Assembly (NCBI GenBank): GCA_030544215.1
Contig: JARZZO010000004.1
Location: forward strand, 17,782,501 to 17,846,500
Source: Zantedeschia hybrid cultivar
Taxonomy: Eukaryota; Streptophyta; Magnoliopsida; Alismatales; Araceae
Direction: 5' to 3'
DNA length: 64,000 nt
Positions 55,370 to 64,000 of this stretch are shown here, one piece after another; position 1 is the stretch's first letter; each line of letters starts with the position of its first letter. The translations under genes were made by a program, and so were the position numbers. The notes beneath the pieces were generated by a model that made no database searches, had not been told where the DNA came from, and was given only the letters and a program-made list of their open reading frames with translations.

Positions 55370-55690
55370 ACAAATTTATATTTACAAATACATAATTATC
55401 ATTTTCAAACGTATTTTTTGTCATTTCTAAGCATAAATTTGTCACTTCCTACGTAGTTCAATTTTATCACTTTTAACATAAAGTTATCACACTTCTAATT
55501 GTACTTTTATCACTTTTTATGTAATTCAGCTTTATTACTTTCTACGTAATTTTATTATTTTCTAACATAATTTTATCACTTCCAAATAAAACTATCACTT
55601 CATTTGTACAAAAAATGATAAAACATTTGAAAGTAATAAAATTATATTAAGAAGTGATAAAATTACATAAAAAATGGACATATGATTTAA
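55370..55690. repeat. Degenerate TTTTATCACTT repeats, inverted at the right end
   Basis: About a dozen variants of TTTTATCACTT / TTTTATTACTT run on the plus strand from 55430 to 55600. They are followed by the inverse (AATGATAAAAC, AAGTGATAAAATTACAT) at 55612-55670. The layout recalls the GACAAAT foldback elements. No TSD is found. Confidence 0.5.
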
Positions 55691-55749
55691 GGATGTGAAG
55701 TCTTATATTCGACGTCATCCATGCTAGATCACATGAGGTGCAATAAGTA

Positions 55750-57196
55750 TCTATACTATACGAATAAAGCAGAGTTCCTAACCCTACTGATGTGGTAGTT
55801 TGAGATATTTTCCCTCTAAAAAAAATATTAAACAATATTTAGAAGAACTCATTAATACTCGTAATCATTATGATTATTTTTTATCATTCTCATCCCCACT
55901 CATTTAAAAACAACCTATTAATGGCCATAACTCTCACCCGGCTTATTTCAAAACAACTAATTAATGGCCATGACTCTCTCTCTCTCTCAAGATAGACTCT
56001 CTCTCTCTTATAGACGATGTAGGAGAGCAGAGGTCATGACCCTCCCCCCCCCCAAAAAAAAAGGAACTCCTTTCGAAAAAAAAATATTATTGTAAAATTA
56101 TTTATATTATAATTTATTTATATTACAATAAAAATATTATAAAATAAATTTAACATCTAACATTTTATTAGTATTAAATATAAAATATTATTTTTTCTAA
56201 ATATTTGTCTTACTCTATTTTATTAAATTTATCTTATAAATTTATTTAACTTACATATTATATAATTTTTTTTATTGTATATTATTATATATTGATTATT
56301 TATCATGTTAATTTTTATATGTTATAATTGTCATATTATATAATATTTAATATTTATAGGCACATATAATATTTTTTAGTTATAACATTTTTAGTTATTA
56401 TATATGACATATTAATATTTTTAAGTATCTACATTATACTAATAAAATAGAATTTTTAACCCAGTTGATGCGGCACTCTCATATTATTTTCCGTAAAAAA
56501 AAAAATTTAAATAATTCTTAGGAGGAGTCATCATGTCCATAACCATTATAATTATTTCTTCTCTCTCTTCCCCACTCGTTTCAAAACAACTCATTAATGG
56601 TTATAACTCTTACCCTCATCTATTTCAAAACAACTAATTAATGATCATAGCTCTTTCTCTCTCCTATCATATTATCTTTACTTTAAATCAACTTTCATCG
56701 ACAGTACTTTTCATGAATAATTTATTTTTCAATAACGGTATTATTAAATTTTTTATTATGTGAAAATATCATGGACATCCATTGTGCTCAAATAATATTT
56801 TACCTAATTTACATACTGTTATAATTTCGTAGTCTTCGTACAAAATTATGGTTATACTTAGTTACTTACTGCATATTGCTGCTTTTCTTTTATTTTTCTT
56901 TTTTTTCAATATTATTTTGGATCTCCTTTGATCTCTCCATTAAACTCAAATAACTAGTACTAAAGTTTAACATGCGAGCAAAATGCCTTTAGATTAAAAT
57001 TCTTATTAAATAAAATAAAAAAGTTTAATATTTTTCGTACAAAATTATCTTTATACTTTATTATTTGCTTAAAATTAAAATTTTATTAAGATAAAATTAT
57101 TTAAATTAATATGATATTTTTATCTTAAAATTAAATTTATTATATACTTTAAATAATTTCACATAAATACTATGCATCGCACGGATTTAAAACTAG
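55750..57196 (+). mobile_element. Non-autonomous Helitron-like element with two 5' ends
   Basis: 3' end CGCACGGATTTAAAACTAG (57178-57196) followed by T, and 5' end TCTATACTATACGAATAAAG at 55750 preceded by A: the A|TC...CTAG|T pattern of plant Helitrons. A second 5' end, TCTACATTATACTAATAAAA, begins at 56428. It repeats the downstream module (TTCAAAACAACTAATTAATG at 55947 and 56625). Between them is AT-rich filler. There is no Rep/helicase coding. The 3' hairpin is degenerate (GCATCGCACGG). Confidence 0.6.
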
Positions 57197-57640
57197 TTAC
57201 TTATAAACAAATGTACCCCAAGAATCTGATTATCCGTTTGACTATCGGTCTGTCTGTCAATTAATGGATAGAACATCTAAGCTATGCTAAGATAACAGAT
57301 CTACCGTATCTTCACATCAAATCCGACTTGTTTACATCTATTCCCTCAAGTTTAACTTTAACCGTGTTATAGAATTATAGGTTTTCAGAAAATATATTTA
57401 TGATAAACACATTTACATGGATATGTTTACGACAATTCCATGTACATTTTCTTTTTCTAAAGTTGTATTCAAACAGGACATTATTACAGTGAGAGAGTCG
57501 CGGGATGCCCAACAAAGGGGAATGGAGGATCCCTCTTTCAGACAACTAAAACCTTTTGTGGAATGGAAGGCAAGATACCGAACAAGCTTTCACAAGGCTG
57601 TGGAAGAAAGAAGATTCTGCTGACACACACTGAAAGCAAA
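57197..57640. other. Spacer with one unrecognised short frame
   Basis: A 68-codon frame (57417-57623) has a charged, codon-like C-terminal half, but no family is recognised and there is no clear splice context. It could be an exon relic or chance. Confidence 0.3.
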
Positions 57641-57719
57641 GGTGAAAACTTTTGGTAGCAGCATGAGCAAGCGTTCAAAAAAAAAAAAAAAAAGTAACAT
57701 TTGAGGGCCAACAACGCGG

Positions 57720-58088
57720 TTATGTAATCTCTACTCTCTCTACACGTACAGGGGAAAGAGATTGGTAGATGCAGCGTTCTCTCTCTCTAAAAACGGAGAA
57801 GAGATTGGTAGTCTGCTAGATGTAGCCTCTCTCTCTCTCTCTCTATACATATGTGGGGAAAGAGATTGGAAGATGTAGCAATCTCATTAAATACTGGGGA
57901 ACAGCAATGGCAGAACCAGGCGGGAGCAAAGGTGACTTCCCTTTCAAGGCTAACTGCACTTCAACTTCCTTCATATGGGCTGCCCTCCAAGGCATTCACC
58001 ACTCTCTCTCTCTCTAGCCCGTAGTTTCTTGCCACTCTTCCTCTAGCTTGTCATTAACCCTGCAAACCTGCAGAGACTGGTCTCCTGC

Positions 58089-58124
<36 letters not shown>
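57720..58124 (+). promoter_or_regulatory. CT-rich promoter/leader of the At3g27210-like gene
   Basis: Repeated (CT)n tracts at 57778-57788, 57829-57843, 57999-58015 and 58091-58124, on a background with repeats of GGGGAAAGAGATTGG. Pyrimidine patches like these are common in plant core promoters and 5' leaders. The transcription start is not determined. Confidence 0.45.
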
Positions 58125-58126
<2 letters not shown>

Positions 58127-58199
58127 GGAGAACAATGTGCGTGAGCTCCTGCAACCCATTGGAAGCACTTCAGCAATCTCCTCGTCCTCCCAGGCATGA
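58125..58199 (+). CDS. Upstream ORF, 24 codons
   Basis: ATG 58125 directly after the CT tract, ending TGA 58197-58199 (MENNVRELLQPIGSTSAISS...). It is in a different frame from the main gene and lies 157 bases before its start. If transcription begins upstream, scanning ribosomes would meet this ATG first. Conservation cannot be judged here. Confidence 0.35.
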
Positions 58200-58356
58200 C
58201 CCCTCAGATTCTCTCTCCATAACTCCACATTCAAAACCCATGTCTAACTGCGGCTCCTCCTCTCCCCCTGCGCTCGCGGGAGCCCAAGCGGACCTGCGAG
58301 GGGGCATAAAGCTGGCGTCTTTAGAAGATTTTCTTCTGGGAGACGACACGCCGGCG

Positions 58357-61300
58357 ATGGGCTCCTGCGTCTCCGTCAGGCGGGAACCCGAGCCCGCGGT
58401 GTTCCGGCCGGCCATGGACCCCGGCGCTGGGGAGGTGCTCGCCTCGCCGCCCGCCGTGGGAGGCGCCGGGAGCGGCGGCGGCGGGTCCCCAGCGGGTGGA
58501 TTCGATCCCAGCAGCACGCCGGAGGAAGCCGGCCTTGGTTTTAGGAGCCAGCGTTTTGGTATGTATGATGGCCTAATTTATTCTTCTTTTCTTGTTTTTT
58601 TTCCCTTTCTTTTTAAATTTTCTTGCCCCCTTTTAGTGAATAGAACTGCTTATTAATGAGAGAGATTTATAGTTTCGTGGACTGTTTATTTTAATTGTTT
58701 TTATTTGTTTTCTTTTGTTTGATTTTTTGATTATGTGGTTCTGATTAGCTTTGTGTGGACTGGAATTGGGAAGCTGTATATGTGTGCATGGATTGGGTTG
58801 GGTTGGTGAAGCTGATCACAAGTTGCTGGTATGCTTGTTTTGGATTTTCAGAAGTTCCAAAGTAAAACTACTTGGATTCGAATTGAGTTGTGGTGCAATT
58901 TGCATTCACTCTCTATTTTTTTTTTTAAGTGGTCGGTGTTTGAGTTTGCAATTTCTCGAGTATGTGCTCTTAAATCTGTTCTGTTTATGTTATTTCTTGA
59001 CTATCCCTTCCCTGGATTGCTTTAATGCCCTCCTTTTTATGTGATACAGATATTAGATTGTCTGAAGTACCCATGTAGCTGGGAGAGAAGATCTATTTGA
59101 GTTCTCATATACACTCATGACATTTAAGCCTTTTCACCATAAATTTATTTGGGCCCTTCACACAAACCAGTGGAGACTTTGATCAGAATTTTCTTCTGAT
59201 GGCCTGAATTTAGCAAAATTAGTATGGCTTGAATTCACTCAAGGTAGTTTCTCAGGTTATGGATGTTACGAAACCTGTATTTTGTGAAATGATTTTGGTT
59301 TAAACTGTAGAGAACATGTATGTATGATGGCATGTTGGATTGGCATTTCAGTTAGCTGTATTTAGCTAATCCATCTTATAGAGGTACAGGTTGTTACCCC
59401 ATCAAGGACATTTGAAGTTTTTCATAGTTCATATCCTTTTCCTTTTTTGGCTTGGGTTGGGGTGTGGGGTGGGAGGGGATGGTGTTGCAAGCATTGAAGA
59501 GGTATTTGAAGATGAGTTTAGGCCTTTCTTTAATGTGGTGGAAGATTTTTCTGGCTTCCCTTTCCTTTTTGTTTCTGTTGTGTTTTAGGTTTCTATTTGT
59601 AAGGTGTGTGTTTCTTATCCAATGTTTATGGCTTATCAATACTTGCTAAATTATTTTATTTGTTCCACAATGTCCCATGCATCTTTTTCTTCCAATATTC
59701 TTTGAATCTTTTGACAAATGGTGGAGGTGCCTTGTCACTAACTAATCTCTTATACGTGCAGCAAATTAAATTGTGTTATAGCTCAGTGTTTTCTTTTCAC
59801 AAATGAGAACTGGTTTGCCCTACAAAGAAGTGGCCTTAAAATCCATAAACATTAATCTTGATCTGGATTAACTTCAAGTTTGTTTGCCAAATCATTACAA
59901 TTTCTCTGTTTTTTTACATTTATTTCCCTGCTTCAAGTTCATTGTTCTAACCACAACAATGTGTGTTCTCTCCTCTATTTATTCCTATTGTACAGGAAAA
60001 ATATTGAAACGATCATAAGTTCAGTTTTTCTTTGTTAGCTTAGTGATATCTATATCAAATTAGTGAAGTTGTCCAATGTTTGACTTGGGTTTGTTGTTCT
60101 TGTTTTTTTCTCTCATTTACATTAACTTGATATTCATTCAGTGCAAAAGTCTTCTGTTCTCATAATTGGAAGCTAGAAGATATTTGTGAGCAGCAAATTT
60201 AACTTCCACTCTGGCAGTTGCATATCTGTAGTCGGGTTGTTAATGCCATTGACACTAGAAGATGAACGAGTGTAATATGTAAACAATGCAAAAAGATCAA
60301 GGGAAAGAATTACCTTTGTTTTAGAAGAGCAGTGAACACAAATAGGTGAAATGTATCATGCTTTTTCTTTATATGAAAGAGCAGCTAATAGTATTCATGC
60401 AAGTTAGATTTTCCTACGTATGTATTGCTAGGTTAAAATGATAGTGTCAAGTAAAGTTCCACTCTCGTCTTTCACCAGTCTTTTGAGAGGCTAGTCTGCT
60501 CCAAAACACTCGCAGTGATGGGTTTTTTTTTTTCTTTTTTGTAGTTTCTGTACGATGCCGTAAAGCAAATATCCTAAGTGCATCTTACTAGAACTGTATT
60601 TGTCACTTCAACTTCCAGATACTATCCATCAGCCTTCTATAAGTTTCAGTGTGATTGACACTGTCTTTACCTTGTCTTTCAAGGCACCCATGAACTTAAA
60701 CTAGTAAGCTGTAAAAGATGATTATTTCCTCTCACATTTTGATGTTTATTATCTTCTTTATTTGATTTCCACTTAGATACTGACTGATGCATTTTTTTCA
60801 TTGATTTTGGGAAATTAAAAAGTTGACTTCTGCAAAATAACTTGGTAAAGATATTATGGTCAGACCATCTGGCAACTTGATGGAATTGGTTTTCATAGGC
60901 TACTCATTGTAATGGAGTACTCTCTGTCAAATGCTCAATTTGTAAACAAATTGATTGTTGGGATGAGATACATGGAAGACAGGATCAGCCGATCTCAATC
61001 TGGATTGGCCGATTTGGATCGGGATTGACCGGTGCCGATCCGGCTGGAATAGGCCGATCCTGGCATTAAAACCGTGCCTGCATAGAGATGATATTTGATG
61101 AGTATCTGTGTGTCACTTGCAGGGACCAAGGATGAAGCTTTCTTTGATTCCCAAGAACGGTTCGAATCTGATTGTGAAGACGATTATTTCAGTGTAAACG
61201 GAGGTCGGATCACTCTGTGTCTCTAGCTAGTTGCAAATTATCCGTGCCACAATAATTAACATATTTGTTGGGTCATATGGTTTATAATTAATCCTTTCCC

Positions 61301-61762
61301 CTCAATGCAGACTTTGCTCCATCACGTAGCAGTACCCCAAACTACAAAGCTGGCAACCCAATTAACCCAGAACTGCACAAGGCAGCCTTAGCCTTGGATG
61401 GTCTCTCAGAAGCCAAATCTGTACCCTGTCCAAAGAAGACTTTGGCCGAACTCCTCCAAGAAACCATGCCCGCAGAACCAGCAGCAAATGAGCACAACAT
61501 TGTTGATGGGAAGACACAAGTGACTGGAAAACTAGAATCTAATGAAACAATCATAGACCAGCTTCCAAATTCCGTGGATGGCACTCCATATCCGTCCACA
61601 GCAGATTCCATTAATGGTGGGAGAACCCCAGATGGCGATTTCAGAAACGGAAAGGAAAAGAGAGGGAAGGCCAGACCATGCTGCCTACCAAGTTTGGTTT
61701 ATAGCCTTAGCTTCAATGAGAAGAAACGGACACCGAGCCCTCGACACCATGGTGGTGGATAA
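58357..61762 (+). CDS. At3g27210-like plant protein, predicted N-myristoylated (3 exons)
   Basis: Exons 58357-58558, 61123-61203 and 61311-61762; junctions GT/AG with matching phases; 244 codons plus stop. The start MGSCVSVRR gives a Gly-2/Cys-4 N-terminus of the N-myristoylation/palmitoylation type. Exon 1 is Gly/Ala/Pro-rich. Exon 2 encodes AFFDSQERFESDCEDDYFSV, the acidic block typical of this family. Exon 3 starts DFAPSRSSTPN, continues KKTLAELLQETM, and ends KARPCCLPSLVYSLSFNEKK. The same blocks in the same order occur in Arabidopsis At3g27210 (234 residues). The molecular function of the family is not established; membrane association is inferred from the N-terminus. The frame is open upstream with ATGs at 58135 and 58240, so longer forms are possible. 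Intron 1 is 2.56 kb. No damage is seen. Confidence 0.85.
60955..61078. repeat. GATCGG/CCGATC repeats in intron 1
   Basis: GGCCGAT, GATCGG and CCGATC recur seven times in about 90 bases (60985-61060), a short inverted-repeat-rich tract of the kind found in hAT-like MITEs. No terminal repeats were found. Confidence 0.4.
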
Positions 61763-62012
61763 AGGACCTGCCAAATTGCCAATGTGATTGGAGGGCCGGG
61801 AGTTGGAGAATTGAAGATAGAGTTGCTTCTCAGTTGCTCCTTTTAATTCCCTTTCATTGGGTTTCATGAAGTATTGGTGTTATTGAGCATGACCAGTTGT
61901 GGTTACTCTGCTGAACACCGGAAGGGGAGGAATATCCCGCATTTTGTACAGTGGAGACTTGCATGTTAATACTCCATAAAATCTTCATGACTAAGACATC
62001 CTTCTAAGCTCT

Positions 62013-62018
62013 AATAAA
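62013..62018 (+). terminator. Candidate poly-A signal
   Basis: AATAAA about 250 bases past the stop codon of the At3g27210-like gene. Position is reasonable; untested. Confidence 0.4.
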
Positions 62019-62099
62019 GATGTCCATAGAGGGGCACAAAATCCTTGGTGAAGGATGGTGCAGGAGTGCAGAACCCATCCCTTGATCTATGTTATCTGA

Positions 62100-63120
62100 G
62101 AGTGACATTTTTTAGTTAATGAAAAAATAGGGCATTTAAATGACAGGTAGGGATGATGGAAGGATGTACTGCAGTCTAAAGATTTTAGGATTTCAATAAT
62201 ATATAGGTATATTAAGAGGATTGGTGATAATTCCGGTCAAATTATTTCTAAAGTAGTAACTTTTGATTCTTGGGCTTCATTATCCAAAAGCATATTGAGG
62301 CCCAAGAGGATATCATGCATAGGGTTAAGGTTGGTTTGTTGAAATGAAAAAGTGCATCTGAAATCCTCTGTGATCAAAAAATCTTCATGAAAGAAAAAGT
62401 TTGTCAAATTGTCATGCAACTTGTTATGTTGTATGGGGCTGTTTTACGTTGTAAGAAAAGATCATATACAAAACTTATGTATAATAAAGATAAAGATGTT
62501 AAGATGAATGTGTGGAAACATTAGAAAGGATAGGATTCAGAATGAACACTTACATGAAGACTTAGATGTAGTTCCTTAGTCAATATTAAATAGTTGATTA
62601 ACGCGAAACCTCTTACCAACCGTTCAACCAAAGCCAGGACGTTCAGAATACAATTTGAAAAAGATCTTGAGACAATCTCACGATCAAATATTGTGGATAA
62701 TGACTCAAGAAAATCCAGATGTCACCATTTGCATACAAATAAAGCTTTAGCGTTAGTTACTGTCATGATGTCAATTGGGTAGAGCAACGCATGGCCCAAC
62801 CTAAGCCACTCTAAGTTATATTAAAGTAAGTCGATCCAAATTATTTAAAATAAGCTAAGTTAAATTTGGGTTGGCATTCATCAAACTTGGCTGGATTTGG
62901 TTGAATTTGGATTGGTCCAAATTAACTTATTAACTTTTGCATTAATTCATACAAAAAAGGCAAAACGCTTCTAATAAATGATCTACAAATTGGGCCAGCC
63001 AACCCAAGCAAACCCGTCCAAATTGGGTTGGACTCTAATATTTTGGACTAGATTGGACTTCGCTATTTTTTATTTGGTTTTACTTGTTGTGCAGCGAGTT
63101 GCTGTGCCGCATGCAGTGCG
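62100..63120. other. Spacer with GGCCCAACC-type repeats
   Basis: No gene supported. From 62785 to 63060 the variants CCAAATT, GGTTGG and GGACTAGATTGGACT recur, as in degenerate MITEs. Terminal repeats are not identified. Confidence 0.35.
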
Positions 63121-63360
63121 GCTTTTTTTTTTTTTTTTTTTAATTCTTGAATTTTTTTTAGGTTGATCCCACCATGTTCGATATGTCCGTACAGTCCGAT
63201 CTCCGATCGGATGATCCAAAAAAAAATCTGAAAAATAAAAAATCAAACTGTTCATTATGCTTGATTTTTTACTTTTCAGATTTTTTAGGCCTTCCGATCA
63301 AAAATCGGCCCGTACAAGATGCCGACCTTAAAACAATCAAAAAATAAAAAAAAAATTACT
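63121..63360. mobile_element. MITE-like hairpin
   Basis: Central stem: AAAATCTGAAAAATAAAAAA at 63224-63243 pairs with TTTTTTACTTTTCAGATTTT at 63265-63284 with one mismatch. Outward, CGATCGGA / TCCGATC and AATTCTTGAATTT / CAATCAAAAAATA pair more weakly, ending in poly-T/poly-A. Total about 240 bases. No TSD is defined. Confidence 0.5.
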
Positions 63361-64000
63361 TCTGCAACTGCCGTCCGATGCGGGCATGTCTCTGTGTGCA
63401 GTGCAGCAAGCAGTTCTCTTTCAGTTTTGATCAACTCAGATTACTATGTTACCCAATCTAACCCTCGTAAGTTGCATCTGTAGTCATCATGGCTTATGAC
63501 CTTTTGTATATAACGATGTGGTGCTTGTAGAGGTTAATCAACAGATTTCCCCAACATCATTTTTTTCTGAAGGAGTGTCTCAAAATAATCGCCTAAGGAA
63601 CCTCATGTATGCAGAAAAGTTCCTGTAAAATGTGTATATTCAATGCGTATGTAAAGAGCCCGCCATGATCAAGCAAAAGACTTCTTGTGAAATGCACACA
63701 TACAAGAAAATCTCCTATTAATCATTGCATATACATATAATTTTCACATCAAGTCTACCATCACTCACATTGCTTGCAAATTAAGATTTATTTCAAAATA
63801 AAAGGAAATGTTAGGAGGGTTTCTATATGTATATAAAGTACAGGAGATTTTTTTACATATGGGGTTATTCGCCAAAAGCTCAATTCTTTTACATTTCACA
63901 TTTTCAAGCAAATCCGAAGAGATATATACATAGCTAAGATATTTCCTCCCCAAGGATAACCATCTGTTCGATCCCCATCTTCTGATCTGACACGAAGGCC
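63361..64000. other. Unassigned window end
   Basis: No reading frame, RNA or repeat I can support. Confidence 0.35.

Noticed and set aside
57417..57623. 68-codon frame upstream of the At3g27210-like gene
   Set aside because: No family match, no promoter or splice evidence; kept only as an unrecognised frame in the spacer entry.

Overview
This is a stretch of flowering-plant nuclear DNA: intron-containing plant genes, plant-type retrotransposons (Tat-lineage Ty3/gypsy, TRIM, LINE), Helitron and MITE-like elements, and long AT-rich spacers. The species cannot be fixed from the sequence alone. Only two host genes are convincing. One is a short-loop PIN auxin-efflux carrier (PIN5 type, five exons, 4689-7747, 372 codons). 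The other is a small N-myristoylation-type protein like the Arabidopsis At3g27210 family (three exons, 58357-61762, 244 codons). Nearly everything between them is mobile DNA or its remains.

Layout. 1-4600: CA minisatellite, a decayed leucine-rich-repeat fragment on the minus strand, two foldback MITE-like elements, then the PIN5 upstream region. 4611-7747: PIN5, with a TRIM relic in intron 1. 8014-12430: three tandem ~1.43-kb copies of the PIN5 upstream region, bracketed by two copies of the PIN5 3' flank, which looks like the remains of tandem gene copies that lost their coding parts. 13150-21215: broken minus-strand Tat-type retroelement sequence, apparently the pol and 3' LTR of one element fused to the gag and LTR of another, with a 367-bp internal duplication. 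21216-24511: a MITE, a 145-bp duplication and a SINE-like insert with a tRNA-like head at each end.

24512-45900 is a clean nested pair. The outer element (about 6.9 kb without its insert, TSD CGATC) has an intact gag-like ORF, no pol, a 47-bp tandem repeat array, and an antisense three-exon gene (putative gypsy-type transposon family) with its own TATA box and two stop mutations. Inserted in its 5' LTR (TSD AGCGG) is a 14,495-bp minus-strand Tat/Ogre-type element. That element has 1303-bp LTRs differing at about 6 sites, an open gag-protease frame with a G-patch domain, and a full RT-RNaseH-archaeal-type RNaseH-integrase frame. The two frames lie in the same phase, separated by one UAG. Its LTRs and leader carry many copies of one short imperfect hairpin motif. 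LTR divergence (about 0.5% inner, about 1.8% outer) agrees with the nesting order.

45906-57200: SINE-like pieces, an intact 321-bp TRIM with 5-bp TSD, nested LINE remnants (zinc-knuckle and RNase H domains), a 1.17-kb retroposon with poly-A and a 13-bp imperfect TSD, a foldback MITE with a 730-bp tandem duplication, and a Helitron-like element with two 5' ends. 57200-64000: the At3g27210-like gene, with a CT-rich leader, a 24-codon uORF and in-frame upstream ATGs, then MITE-like hairpins. Coordinates of transposon edges are good to a few bases where a TSD is named, and approximate elsewhere.
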